A DNA stretch of 64,000 bases from contig CM028923.1 in NCBI GenBank assembly GCA_016801845.1, forward strand, positions 17,282,679 through 17,346,678. The letters run 5' to 3'. Positions 1-13,200 of the stretch are shown piece after piece (position 1 is the first letter of the stretch; each line of letters opens with the position of its first letter). The translations under genes were made by a program, and so were the position numbers. Source of the DNA: Polydactylus sextarius. Taxonomy: Eukaryota > Chordata > Actinopteri > Polynemidae. The notes beneath the pieces were generated by a model. It was not told where the DNA came from, ran no database searches, and worked only from the letters and a program-made list of their open reading frames with translations.

Positions 1-1459
1 CGTAGCTTGGAAGGTGTATTTATACTAAATACGTAAACACTGAATCAATTGATTAAATCAATCAATTAATCAAAATGAAATGTATTATTGTCCATAGGTA
101 GTAATCTGTTGTAAACATACTGTAGTTTTACTATGTTTTTAGTATCTTATCAACATGACAATAGACAGATAAGGTCATATCTCAAAGTCTTTGCTCTATC
201 TGTCTTGCAACGAAAAAATATGTTGAAACCATTGCATGGTGTAGCACTCTTTCTGGATCCTGCACTTAAAGGAACTAATCTCACAACAAAAAGAAATTCA
301 GGACGTAGTTTCTACGTTGCATCTTGATTTCCTAATCTACTGGGCGAACCGAGGGTCATAAACACAGAACATGTGTTAATGTTAATGGAAATTTGCTTTA
401 TCTCGTTATTATCGCGTTAACTTTAACAGCACAAATTTAAAGACATAACCTTAATGTCAGCAGTAAAACGTGTGTAATGTCTGCTTTAGGATTGAGACTT
501 CACGTCTTAAAGCCCATTTGTTTAGCGTTTATTAGCAACAAGTGAATACTAATACCTGGTTTTAAATGTTATTTCTGGTCACGTATATAATTTGTAATAT
601 AATTATCAGTTATTATAAAAGTTAGTTATGGTCTAGTAGCAAGTTAGCATTACCTAGAAGTTTGAGACTTGGTTTACAAGTCAGTAAGCTTGAAAAATGT
701 TGGTTAGTTGGTTAGCTTTATGATGCCAAATTACAATAATGGTTATCAGTATTCCAAGTAAAAGTCCTGCTTTCCGAGTAAAAGTAGAGAAAAAGATGTG
801 TCAGAACTGATGCTATGCAGAGTAAAACCTGCCAAAAGAAACAACGTTTTAATGCTGTGGCAGCTCTAAGTAGCACCATAACTAGTTTAATCAAAACTAA
901 TCCTGTGTCCACACAGGACACACTTGCTACACATCTGTTACATGATTAATGGGAACCTTTACACACTGTGTTTTATTGATGACTGACTGAGAGTTTGGTG
1001 TGATCACATAATTCCCTCACAAAGTTCCAGACTGAAGATCCAATCAGCTGCAGTGATTGAAAACACCTGTGTGCATGTGTGTGTGTGTGTGTGCGTGTGT
1101 GTTTGTGCATACTGTAATTGAGTAAACATACTTAGTTACCCTCCACTGTTGGGGACGAACCAGTTTGTGCATTAACCAGTAAGCATGTGATCAGTTTCGT
1201 CAGAGAGGGTTTGTGAAGATTAACCAGTGTGTGTTTACGTTGGTGTGTGTCTGCATGAATCAGTGTGTGTGTGTGTGTGTGTGTGTAACCTTAGGAATGT
1301 GTGTGTGTATAGAAATGTTTCTGTTTTCTCAGTCAAGCAGAGAAGCAGGTTTAAACACACAAACACACACTGCCTTCATTTTGGAAATACTGGCTCTGTG
1401 TGTGGCCCTGGCTGTATGCTAATCATAATTACTATTCATGCACACACACACAAGCAGCA

Positions 1460-1462
<3 letters not shown>

Positions 1463-1495
<33 letters not shown>
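1463..1495. repeat. (GT)n microsatellite
   Basis: This is an uninterrupted run of GT dinucleotides, followed by a short impure GC/GT stretch. The open frames reading Cys-Val repeats across it are artefacts of the repeat. Confidence 0.95.
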
Positions 1496-1499
<4 letters not shown>

Positions 1500-2727
1500 T
1501 GTGTGCGTGTGGTGGCTGTGTACCTGCCCGATCAGAAATAATAAACCACAGCAGGGCCTCATGTTCATCTGAAACTACCAACACAAACAGAGAGAGACGA
1601 AGAAAACGGAAATGAAAACAGAAAAAAATAAATTAATACAACCGGCTCAGTTCAGACGTTTTGCTAACGTCAGTGTTGAGAGTTCAGCTGCGGCGGTGGC
1701 CGAGCTTTCGCCCCTTTCGTCCCCTTTAAAATTTTTCTGGTTCCAGTAAGTGACGAAAATAGCGGTGAGGAGGAAAAACCCGAAATCCAGCTTTCAAAAC
1801 AGATCTTCAGAAACCTCTGAGGAGCCACAGAAACTCAGAGTAAGCCCCTGAAACCACCAGGAATCATCATTATTGACACCAAGACTAGAAGCATCAAAAA
1901 TTAAAAAACATCGTCAAAGTGTCTTGATCTTAAATCCAATCAGGAAATCACATCATCATTGGTTTTTATCCCTAGTAGCTGGATTTATGTGACTTCAGAG
2001 TATTATTTTTTTGAGAGCTAAGAGTCTTGTGGAAGACAAACTGTTTTTTCATTAACTATTTTAATGAAGTAGGTGAGGAGGCATCTGGTTCCTTATTTTC
2101 TCATAGTAAAGTTTCCTTCCAGTGAAAATCTAATGTAGCTCAATCCCAGTTCCATGTGATTTTAGAGTCAGGTCAGAGTCAGAGTCAGGTCCCTGGTTGT
2201 TACCTGTCGACAGCTACTTCATTTCTGACACATGGAGAAATAAAGAGTGCATCTATCTGCTGATCAAAAATACTAACAAGTGAAGAAACCAACATACAAC
2301 TACGGAGAAACTCACATGTTTCAAGTAAACAAGGCAAAATTTAAAGAATTATATAACATTATTTGCCATGTTTTTCGGATGGGGAAGCTGTTCAGATCCA
2401 TTGCTAAGGATCATAGTTATCACAGCCTCCTTCATGTTCAATCATTGATCGATGAAAACCATGAGATCCAGAAAAAGGTTTAACTGACCTGAAGTTAAAC
2501 TAGAGCTGTAGCTGCTTCAGTGCATGTGCTTACCATTGACCATGCGTAAAGATAAACAACATGACCATGATGGTTATAGATCACATTAGAAGATGAGACG
2601 TGGTCCAAACTAAAATATCAAAGATTTTTGGAAGATATGATCACTCTGATGTTTGTTCAGGTCCTCTGACTGGTTTGGTTTAAATTTGTTATTTGATGTT
2701 TAGATGTTTTTTGATGTTTTGATTTGA

Positions 2728-2955
2728 TGGTCTGGACTGGTCTGGACTATTGTGGTCTGATCTGGACTGGTCTGGTCTGGTCTGGTCTGGTCTGGTCTGG
2801 TCTGGTCTGGTCTGGACTGGACTGGACTGGACTGAACTGGACTGAACTGGACTAGACTGGTCTGGTCTGGTCTAATCTGATCTGAACTGAAGTGGACTGG
2901 ACTGGTGTGGTCTGGTCTGGTCAAGGGGTCTGGTCTGGTCTGGACTTGACTGGTC
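2728..2955. repeat. GGTCT/GGACT pentamer array
   Basis: About 225 bp are built from the pentamers GGTCT and GGACT with occasional GAACT and TAGACT variants. The purest block (TCTGG units) is near 2769-2815. The G-rich + strand of a locally strand-asymmetric repeat makes it a candidate for slippage or R-loop formation. Confidence 0.93.
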
Positions 2956-3894
2956 GGTCATATCCATCCCAGGTGGTGACTAGGCTGTCTCTCGTCAGAG
3001 ACAAACCCAGCTTCGTTTCCTGAGCCATTAAGGCTACAATGGTTGGACACAGACCAACATATCCCAAGATTCATTGCAGCGCAGGTGATGTTTGTGATAT
3101 AGACTTGTAGTTAAATCTAAGAGTCACATGACCAGATGGCTGAGTGAGGAGAAGTGTAGAATGTTTTTAAATGAATGAATTCTTTCTGGTAACAGTGGCA
3201 ATCTTTTAGGATCATAAGGTCACAGCTTCTGGCTCCAACTATACAAGATGGCAGCTGGGTGTTAAGATGACATTCGGTGTCTTTGTTGTTGTAGAGGATG
3301 TGGAGCTGTCACTAATTCAGTTTATTTAATGAATCTGAATTGTGTGAATCTCAACTTGTTGATAGTTCAGTTGGTTTTCATGTCCATACTGCCCACATGT
3401 TGGTGCTCTGATAAACCTAATCAGCACACGACCTGATGTTCTGTCAGGTATTTCAGGATTCCTCTGGATCTGCCAGGCTGATCAGATCACAAAGTTCTCG
3501 TCCAATCACAAACTCTCATCAATAGCAGCACTGCAGTGCCGAAAGTACCAGCTATTGTTGGTACAAATCATCCTCTGGACACACACATGTATTTGCACAC
3601 TCAGAGCCAGACTGAAGCAATTTCAATTTAATGGTATTTTCACAATGTGGCAGCTTCATTACACACAGTGTATTTGTGTGTGTGTGTATAATAGCCACCT
3701 GCATCCCAGAGATGGATGAGTAATTGAAGCCATGTGTGGACTCAAAGAATGCTCTAGTCTCTGCTGGTGATGAAAGAAAAGAAAAAAAAAAGGAGGGAGG
3801 CGCAGTTAAATGTTTCTTTAATAAACTTAAAAGACGGAAAAAGGATTAAGCTAAACATCAAGCTCGAAACACAAACATTTATATGAAACACTTT

Positions 3895-4330
3895 CCCCAG
3901 TCTAAAGCCGACATTCCCACAGCATTATAGAGCCGCTCTTTCCATTATAGAGCTCATTCAGAGCCGTCGTTCCCAGTCTGGCAGCTGACGTTCCCAATAT
4001 AGATCTGCTGTCATGAGCTGGGTTTGAGCTAATCATCCCCACTATATATCTGAACATTTCCAGTTAATGCTGGTAATCCCAGTCCAGAGAGTCGGAAGTC
4101 CCAGTATAAAACTGAATATGTAATTCCTCATCTGTATCTTCCCATTAGTTTTGACCTGAGTATTTTAGTATAGACATAGTTTTCCATGGCAGTATAGAGA
4201 TGATCATTACCAGTTTAGCGCTGGTTTCTTCCCAGTAAAAAAATATTGGGAACTGACTATTCCCAGTATAGTGCTGGTATTCAGAGTCCAGTTTTGGCCT
4301 GAGTGTTTCCAGCACAACACTGTAATCTAA
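3895..4330. repeat. Degenerate minisatellite, unit around 30 bp
   Basis: Diverged units share a core like TTCCCAGTATAGAGCTG, recurring at irregular spacing of roughly 25-40 bp (for example near 3930, 3975, 4075, 4110, 4190, 4230 and 4260). The array lies just before the first visible lgr5 exon. Confidence 0.7.
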
Positions 4331-4465
4331 ATCTAACTTTGAGTTGAGTTGCTGGTTTGTTGAGTGTAGGTCGACAGGGAAATAAATACGTGGTAAAGTG
4401 TGAAAGGGTGATAAGGTCTGAAAACTTTCTTTACATGTGTCTTCTGTCTGTCTTCTCTCTTCCAG

Positions 4466-7114
4466 AGATTTGAACTACAACAGTCTGGTGGAGTTTCCCC
4501 TGGCGATCCGCTCGCTCAGCCACCTCAAAGAGCTGTGAGTCCAAAACTGTCTGATCGAGAAACGTGTCCGATGAACCAAAGAAAGTTATTTTCATGTTTA
4601 CCTTTATTTTTCTTGTAAACTTGATTGTAAACATGCCTTGAAAATGCTCGCCTTTTAAATGTCAAAAACACTCAGGGCACATGTGAATCATCTTCTGGTT
4701 TTGTAGTAAAAAAAAAAAAAGTAATAAACAAACAAATAAACAAGAGTTCGCTAGTGAGGGAGGATTAAAGGAAGTTTTCTTGTAACACATGAAGGGAAAA
4801 CACATTTTTTGTTCTGTTTCCTTTTTAGCGGTTTCCATAGTAACAACATCCAGTCAATCCCGGAGCATGCTTTCACAGGAAACCCGTCGCTGATCACCAT
4901 GTAGGTACCGATGATTGAAAAACAAACCTGAGGAAAACATCCAATACTCTAATAATAATCTAACCAATATCAATAATATACTAATCCATACTGCAGCTGT
5001 GTCTCCGTCCTGCAGACAACACACACACACACAGAAACATGTCACATCTGTAGATTTGTATGTTTGGTTGAATTTTTTGGTTCGACTGTTTTCCAGAAGC
5101 ATCAGGATGTGTTCGGGAGCATACACCATAGTGCATAAACATACACTATGGTGTGTTCACGGGAACTGCAGACAAATAGTTTTTCATAGTCTGGTCACAT
5201 TGCGGTGCTTTCAGGTGCAGTTGGATACAACATCTTCAGGTGCATCCCACTTATAATGCGTGTGTGTTTAGTGTTGTATTCAGGTGCTTTAAACTTGTAA
5301 TAAGTTTAGCTACTGGGCATTCAGTTTAGTAGCTGAACATATTTAGGGGATTTTGTTCCTTTGTTTGCTGTTAAGCTGCATTTTTGGAGCATCTGGTTGT
5401 GTTTTTGAGCATTTAACGTGTATAAAACTGCACTGTGATGTGTTGTGACGTGGAACTGGAGAGTAATCAAGTGTTTAATGGAGTGTTCAAGTGCAGCGAG
5501 GTGTAGCAGCTGTTTAATAGCTTGTTTAGGTGCACAGGCTGGTATTATGGTGCAGTCATGGACGTAGTAAATTCAGTACTTTTTTTAGGAAGCATTGTGA
5601 TGTGTTCAGGTGCAATTAAAGTAAAGTGTTTGCATTTTAGAAGCATTCTGGATCTCTTAGTTTATCCGGGTTTTTATCTGATCAGATCCTTTACTGAAGT
5701 GAAAGCTTTCCCTCCAAAATGAAACTGATTTGAAATTTCAACTGAAATTTAGAACAAAGACACAATTTATGACTTTAAATTTATTTTACCCTTGTTCATG
5801 TTTTGCAGACTTTTCTACGACAATCCAATCCAGTGCGTCGGAAGCTCAGCCTTTCAGAACCTACCAGAGCTTCGTACACTGTGAGACACACACACACACA
5901 CACACACACTGGAGATGCAGCAGAGGTTACACATACTTAATCGATAACTCTGACTTTGTCTCTCAGCTCTCTGAATGGAGCAGCGGATCTCACCGAGTTT
6001 CCTGATCTGAGGGGAACCAAGAGTCTGGAGAAACTGTAAGACAGAAATGACATATGCAGAGTTATTATTAGTTATTATATCTCTTTTACTTTATGTTTCC
6101 GCTTCTTGGGTCTGAAATGAAAAAACCATTAAAACTAAGCAGTATTTTTGTTTTAACAGTAATCTCATTTTTTTTTACGCGATCCATCCCAGCATTACTG
6201 TTCTGATGCCTCTTTACACTCTGAACAGGTCAACCTAATGCACCTTTAATGTACCTGAATGCATCATTAATACAGGCCAATACATAATAAAGGATCTGAT
6301 CACGGTACAACTGTGATGCACCTGAACATAATATACTTTAAATGCACCTGAACACACCACAATACTCCTGCAATGCAAACACTCAAACATTCGCAAAATA
6401 TACATGTATCAAATTTAAAGTGCCCATGAACACATCATAATACACCTCGTTTTCCTGCCTGTGCACCTGACCACACTACTAAACTCCTAAAGCTGCAGCA
6501 CATCATAATGCATTCTTATGCACCTTCAATTTGTCCTGAGATATAGATATACAAAAAAAAAAATCTTAAATATGCCAATCTAATTATCTAACATGTCTCT
6601 CTCTCTCTGCTTGTGTGTGTGTGTGTGTGTGTGTGCGCAGGACAATCACAGGAGCTCAGATCACATCGTTGCCCACATCAGTGTGTGAGCAGCTTCCAAA
6701 CTTGCAGCTGCTGTGAGTAGACATTGTGTAGATCTGTGATATGTTCAGCGTGTGTTGGACACCACAGCACTGACCTCTGACCCTCTTTCCCTGCAGTGAT
6801 CTCTCCTATAATCAGATCCAGACTCTGCCCAGTTTTTCTGGCTGCGAGAGTCTGCACAAGATGTGAGTTTTTACCTTCACTTCCAGTTTACATTTCATTT
6901 TTTTTTTTTCTTTTTTCAGGTCAGGTAAAACCTGACCAACCTGTAAAGCTACGTAATCTTCTTCTCAGTTGCTGTATCTTTCCCCTTGTTACCTAGGCAA
7001 CCAATCAAGTACAGCCAGCTGTGCATTGTGGGAATAATTAGCACCATTGTAGTTTCGGCCGAAAAAATGCTGCCTGCTGTAAAACTGATTGATAAATGTG
7101 ATGTAATGGAAATA

Positions 7115-7154
<40 letters not shown>

Positions 7155-7258
7155 GCAGTGATCTGCACCATAACGAGATCAAGGAGCTGCAGGAGAACAC
7201 CTTCCACGGTCTGATGTCTCTGAGCTCTGTGTAAGGACACACACACACACGCAAGCAT

Positions 7259-7290
<32 letters not shown>

Positions 7291-10200
7291 CTTTAATCAG
7301 GGCACAGTGATCTGAAGGTGCCCTCCTCTTCCACTGTAAATGCTTGAAAATGGAAACACACTTTCAGATGCAGGTGGTCTGTGTGTTGACGCCATGATGA
7401 CATCGTTTGGCAGGAAGTCAGGAATCTGTGTCGAAGTCCTACGACTGACACAGACACTGACACCACTGCTGACGACAGCACACACACAGAGTGAATGAAA
7501 GGGCAGAGAAAATACTTATTTATTTATTTCCATTAGTTTGTTTAAAATATAAATCAGCTGAGTCTGCCAGATTCATATCTGATATCGGGGAAAAGATGAC
7601 GACACGTGTTTATTACAACACTGGAAAAGTTGAAATCCTCTGAATTCAACTTTAATCATCTATCAAACTATCAAACACATGTAGCTGCAGGCTGCAAACC
7701 AAGACACCACAGTGAAACAATATTCAAGTGAATACAAAAAGTAAAAGTAAAATGCTTTTTGCTGTTTTTCTCTGAAACCAGTATTTCTACTGAGCTGTTT
7801 ACCTGATTAAAGAATAGGAATTACTCATGAGAGGCCCTCATCCATGCACCTTAATGTATCTGAAGGCATCATAGCTCAATGCCACCTGACACCAACTAAT
7901 TTATTCTCTTTTAAACGTGCTTTCACAGGTTTAATCTTTAACTCTGGCTTGTGCTTTAATTCTGAAAAATACGAGTGACCTTTCTGTGTCTTTCTCCTTC
8001 TGTCCATAAATATCTGAGCTCATCCTGTGATCGTTTGTCTCTAACCTCTAACAACTTCACAGACTGTTTGTTGTCTAGTTCATTTTCTTTATGGTGCAAA
8101 GAACTGAAATAAAGGAAACGTGCATGAAACAAAAACTGACATAAACGCTGCAATCTCAGACACACATTCACAGTCTTGTCAATGAATGTATGGGAAACAC
8201 TACCTAAAGCAATTCCAATAAGGGGATTTGGGTGAAGGATTGTTCTCTCCATCTTCAGCTACCGTCTCTCAGGCTCTCCTCTCTGACTGACTGCAGCTTT
8301 CGTGTCAGAGGTCAGCGCACAGTGGAAGTAAACAAACTCGCGTCAACAGTGTTAAATTATTTTATCGCGTTAATCTCAGTCATATTAATCACAGTGATTA
8401 ACACTGGCAGCCTTTGAATAGCAGTTGAGTGGGAGTATGAACCAGAAATAGTCAAATTTCAAATACCTGAATATTGTAACTAACTATAGTAACTAAATTA
8501 GAAATTACACTGAACAGTGTTTTTTCTCATGAAACCACATGGATACACAGTGCTACATATGTACGATATAATATAATATTGTTCAAAAGTATAACAAGAT
8601 ATGGACAGGGTGCAATTGAATTTTAAATGAAATACATGAAAATATTCTGATGGTCAGTGAACAAAAGGAGTGTTTCCTTTTTTGATCTGAGTTCAGAATC
8701 TCCAAATTAAAAAGAGAGATAGATGCATCACTGAACAAATATTTATTCTGGTTTTTACATATTTTTTTTTTTAAATATCTTTTAAAAAATCTGAAAAAAA
8801 AAATCCATTTGAATGAATTGTCATTATGAGTTTTCTTCTTTTGTTGTTTGAGTTGTTAGGGAGCTCAGCGTCAATGTGTTTTGTCTCTGTTTGTCTCGGC
8901 AGAGATTTATCGTGGAACAGGTTGTCGTCGGTGAAGCCCAACTCTTTCTCCGCTCTGCCTGCTCTCACCAAACTGTGAGTGACACATTCACCGAAACATC
9001 CTGATCTTATATTGGACACAAAGAAAACGAATCAATAGTCAAATAAAACTGTAGATTTATTTTGTGTAATTAACACAAAGTTGCATGAACCGCATTTGTG
9101 CTCCAGATGTGGTAATTCAGTCTCTGGATACGAGTGCTGCCATCTTAATTTGGACCTAGGGCCCCACCCACACACCCAATCTGACCAATCAGGAGTCATG
9201 ATGCAGTAACTAAAAATAAACTGAACAAAGTGAAACATCGGTGTGATAAAAAACAACTGGAACTGACAGAAACATTTATTTAATGTGGACATCGATGTTT
9301 TGGTTTTAATTTGGACCATGTTCGTGCTAATATCTCGGCTATGGTGTGATTCAACAATCGCATCTGAAATTCAAATAATTTTGCTGGAAAACGAAGTTAA
9401 AATTCTAGATTTCACCGCCAGGAAGCAGCTGTTTTTTAGCGAGCCAACTGGCGTCATGAGAACTGGTCGAGACACAGGCAGGACGGTCCTGACAGATCCT
9501 GCTCTCTGCTGCAGAGACTGGACGTTAAAACACGTCTGTCAGGGAGAGGAGAGAAGTAGATTAACTGAATTATGTCATTTTATGAATTTCCACAATGTCA
9601 TTACACTTGTGTAATAAAATCAATAAACATGCCACAACCTACAACACAGCAGAGAATCCTAAACGTCAGCATTTTTCATTCATTATTTCTTTATGAATGA
9701 AACTCTAAAGCAGTCTTTGGTTACAAAATTACCCCAAAATACTGATACAGAGTAGTTATTAGTATTAAAAGAAACATGGTGAACATTGAAAAATTGAAAA
9801 CGGTGTAAAAAGTATGTGACATGTTGTTGGTTATGAAATTTTTTGATATAGTCACGGAAACTCCTGGAAAACTACTTGAATTTGACATCCGTGCCTTTCT
9901 CCTCAGGGACCTGTCATCCAATCAGCTGTCGTCGTTGCCACTGATTGGTCTGCAGAGTTTAACTCACCTGCGATTGGCCGGAAACGATCAGCTGATGGAG
10001 CTGATCCCTCGAGAGGAGCTGCCGCGAGTCAGGTACTTGTACAGTCCAGGCCAGAATTGCTCTTCAGTAGTTGCAGATTCGTGTGTATGAACATAGGAAA
10101 GACTTGGTGGTGAATCTATGGCTCACAAACCATAACAAGCAGAACGTTGCCTGCTCTGACGCTGGACTTGGAGGTGCTGACATCATTGACAGCAGCAAAC

Positions 10201-13200
10201 AGATTCATACACATTCCTGCAGCCAATGAAACGCCTCGACACACTGCCACTTCCCTGTGTAATCGGGTAAACATTGAAATTAGACCAGAGATGTGCAACT
10301 TTAACAGGTTGAAATCTGATTTTAGTATTTATTCCTCAATTTGCTGATTGATCTGCGTGCGTTTAGGGTGATGGAGCTGCCCTACGCGTTCCAGTGCTGC
10401 GCCTTCATCTCCTGCGAGAGACGAGGAGGAGGTGCAGGTCTGTCGTGGGAAAAGGAGGACGTGGCGGCTGCAGATTTTGCCGGCAGAGACACGTCCGTCC
10501 TCTCCGGCCAAGGTGAAGAATGACACTAAAAACACACGGTCACAGCTGGAACAAACACTGCAGCTGAACACAGGCTAGACAGACAGACAGACAGATAGAT
10601 GACTTTATTGATCATTTTGGGAGGTTCCCTCAAGGAAATTGAAGAAGCTGAGAATATCTGTTTTTTTTTTTAAAAAAAGGTGCCGCCACCAAAGATGAAA
10701 CACAAACCACTTTACAGGACGCTGCAGCAGGAATGTGCTGCTCGCTCACTGTTTGAGTGTTTCCAGATGAAAACATTCTGCTTCATTTCCTGATTTCGTG
10801 TTGACCTGTTTTTGTTTTTTTTTAAAACTGCAGTTTGTGATGCAGATCGACTGTCAGTCTGAAACGCTGATTTATTCACTGTGGTCTCATGAGTGTGAGC
10901 ATGACATCATGCAGTCACTGAATATAACCTGAGGGTGGCTCTACAAACACACACACACACACACAAAAAAAAAAGATTAGGTAAGATAGATTGCAATTGA
11001 AAATAGATTAATATAAAGTTTTTGGAAAACATGCATATTAAAAAAGTTTTTTAAAAAATCGTAGCTTCAGCTTCGTAGTTTCAGTTTTTGTTTTCGCTTG
11101 TTTTCTGATTGTCCCAATCTTGTGAATGCTGTATGTCAGTCACGCTACCCAGGAGTTTCTACAGCGTTGGTACAAATGTTAACTCAGACTCAAATATGAG
11201 CTCATCATTTTGGTCAAAGGTCACAGATCAAGGTCACTGTGACCTCACAAAATGCACAAAATGAATCCTCTCAGTAAATATCAAAGAAACATGGCTGATT
11301 GTCTGTTCTGGTGTGTGTCTGTCCTCACTCTTTCAGTGGATCAGGACTGGGATGATTTCCTGATGGAGTTTGAGGATGAACCCAAACCTCAGCACTCAGT
11401 TCACTGCAGCCCAGCGCCAGGTAATAACCACGCCAGATGTTAGAAGTTAAAGCATATTAGTATATGTTGTTTTATCTATAGAGGGCAATAAAATGATGGG
11501 TTTAAATTCCCCCTCAGGTCCGTTTCGTCCTTGTCTCCACCTGCTTGGCAGCTGGCTGATCCGTGGTGGAGTGTGGCTCATCGCGGCGCTCTCATTGGTC
11601 AGCAACAGCCTGGTTGTGCTGGCTATCTTTTTTTCTCCCGCCACGTCGGTCACGCCCCCCAAGCTGCTGATTGGCCTGTTGGCGCTAGTGAACGGCCTGA
11701 TGGGAGTGTGGAGCGGCTGGTTGGCAGCAGTGGACGCGTGGACATTCGGGAGTTTCTGGAGGTATAAAACATGGGGGCTCTGGGAGTTGCTGGGACTCTA
11801 AAAAGACTGTGACCCTGTGACATCTGGGGACTATAGAAAAGCTTCAATTATAAGAAATAATAAAAACAAATCACGTCTCGCACTGATTAGAACAAAATTA
11901 CAGAGATGGCACAAAAGCTTTGTCATCAGCAATAATAACCCGGCAATATACTAGAGCTTTGCTGATAGGTTCAGCCTTCCCTTCTTCAAATTTACCGGGT
12001 GATGATGATTTAAGACGATGATTTCTGTCTCTGACAGCACGTCAGAGAAAGAGCAGTTGTTTGAGCAGTAGTTTGTCACCTAAAAACAACGGTGATGTTT
12101 ACACGGTGGTTTACTGGTTTAAGGTCCATTTATGTTCTATTCAGGATACGCATGCAGAGACGGACAGAGCCTTTCGTCCATCATTTCGTGCATAATCTGG
12201 TCCGTTTTCATTGAGCGTAGTGATCCGTAGCAGTACACAGAAAACAGAGTAATACCACTGGAAACCATTGGGGCAGTGTTTTGCAGTACCTCAAGTGCAA
12301 CCAACGAGAAGAACAAAAAAGAAGAAATCTCTGACCGCGACGTATTTAACAGCCTCACAAACCACCAACATCTATAGCACTGCCTCTTTTTATCTCTTTC
12401 TTAGAATGAACGCGGTGATCTCCTTCACCTCCGTCACCTTACATCAGAACTTGGAATTCTGCTCTCAGCGCTGCCCTCTAGTGGATGTGTTGTTGTATAG
12501 GGAGTATGAATGGTGTGACGCTAGGTACAGACTTACTTACTTACATGCGTAAAGGGAGCATGCGTAGAGCATAAATGGGCTTTTACTCCTTTTGCTGTGT
12601 ACTGCTACAGATCACAAACTAACCAAATTATGCATGTAACGATGGATGAAAGACTCCGTCCGTCTCCGAATGTGTATCCTGCGTAGAGCATAGGACCTTT
12701 AGTCTGTCAAAGGCAGGGTATTCTGGTGCTCATTAAAGTTAACAATTGTAAATCACAGTGCAAAGCAGCAGCTATATCCTGTCTAGTTGATGAGTGATAA
12801 GATGATGTCTGTTGACGTCACAGTGTGAGAAATCTTGTAGTGTGAATACTACAGGTCTCAGACCAGTTGTTGAGACTCCAGATCATGGCAAAAGTCGCCA
12901 AGTGTGAACACCTCAATGATCACGGCAGCGTCAGAGACTCACAGCATTGGAGACTCACAAATCAGCTTGTGTGAACTAAGCCTTACTCTTGTCCTTTTCT
13001 CTTTTCTTTATATATGTAAGGAGGCTCCGCGATATTGTTTAACTATAGATTTTGAAATGTGCTTCATAAATAAGACATTTCAAAATAAAAGCTCTTGGGA
13101 CTCGACTTGTTTGTGTCACAGATATGGGGCGAAGTGGGAGAGCAGCTTCCTGTGTCGACTCAGTGGCTTCCTGTGCGTGTTTGCGTCGCAGACCAGCCTA

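Larger units (their letters stand above)
1..4465. other. Non-coding stretch upstream of first visible lgr5 exon (large intron)
   Basis: No LRR exon or other coding exon was recognised here. Because the first visible exon begins in mid-LRR, this is most simply the tail of a large lgr5 intron. It holds GT microsatellites (about 1076-1105 and 1463-1495), a GGTCT/GGACT array and a degenerate minisatellite. A short CpG-richer patch sits near 1660-1770. Whether that patch is regulatory cannot be told from sequence alone. Confidence 0.6.

Noticed and set aside
1213..1615. Overlapping open frames rich in Cys-Val
   Set aside because: They translate the GT microsatellite and nothing else. The same applies to frames at 6949-7288, 27674-28039, 43275-43508 and 44268-44584.
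1660..1770. CpG-richer patch as an lgr5 promoter or missing exon
   Set aside because: No start codon with signal peptide, no LRR coding and no clear splice site; the evidence is too thin.
5100..6535. CRISPR-like array
   Set aside because: Units are degenerate, spacing is irregular, and this is an intron in vertebrate DNA.
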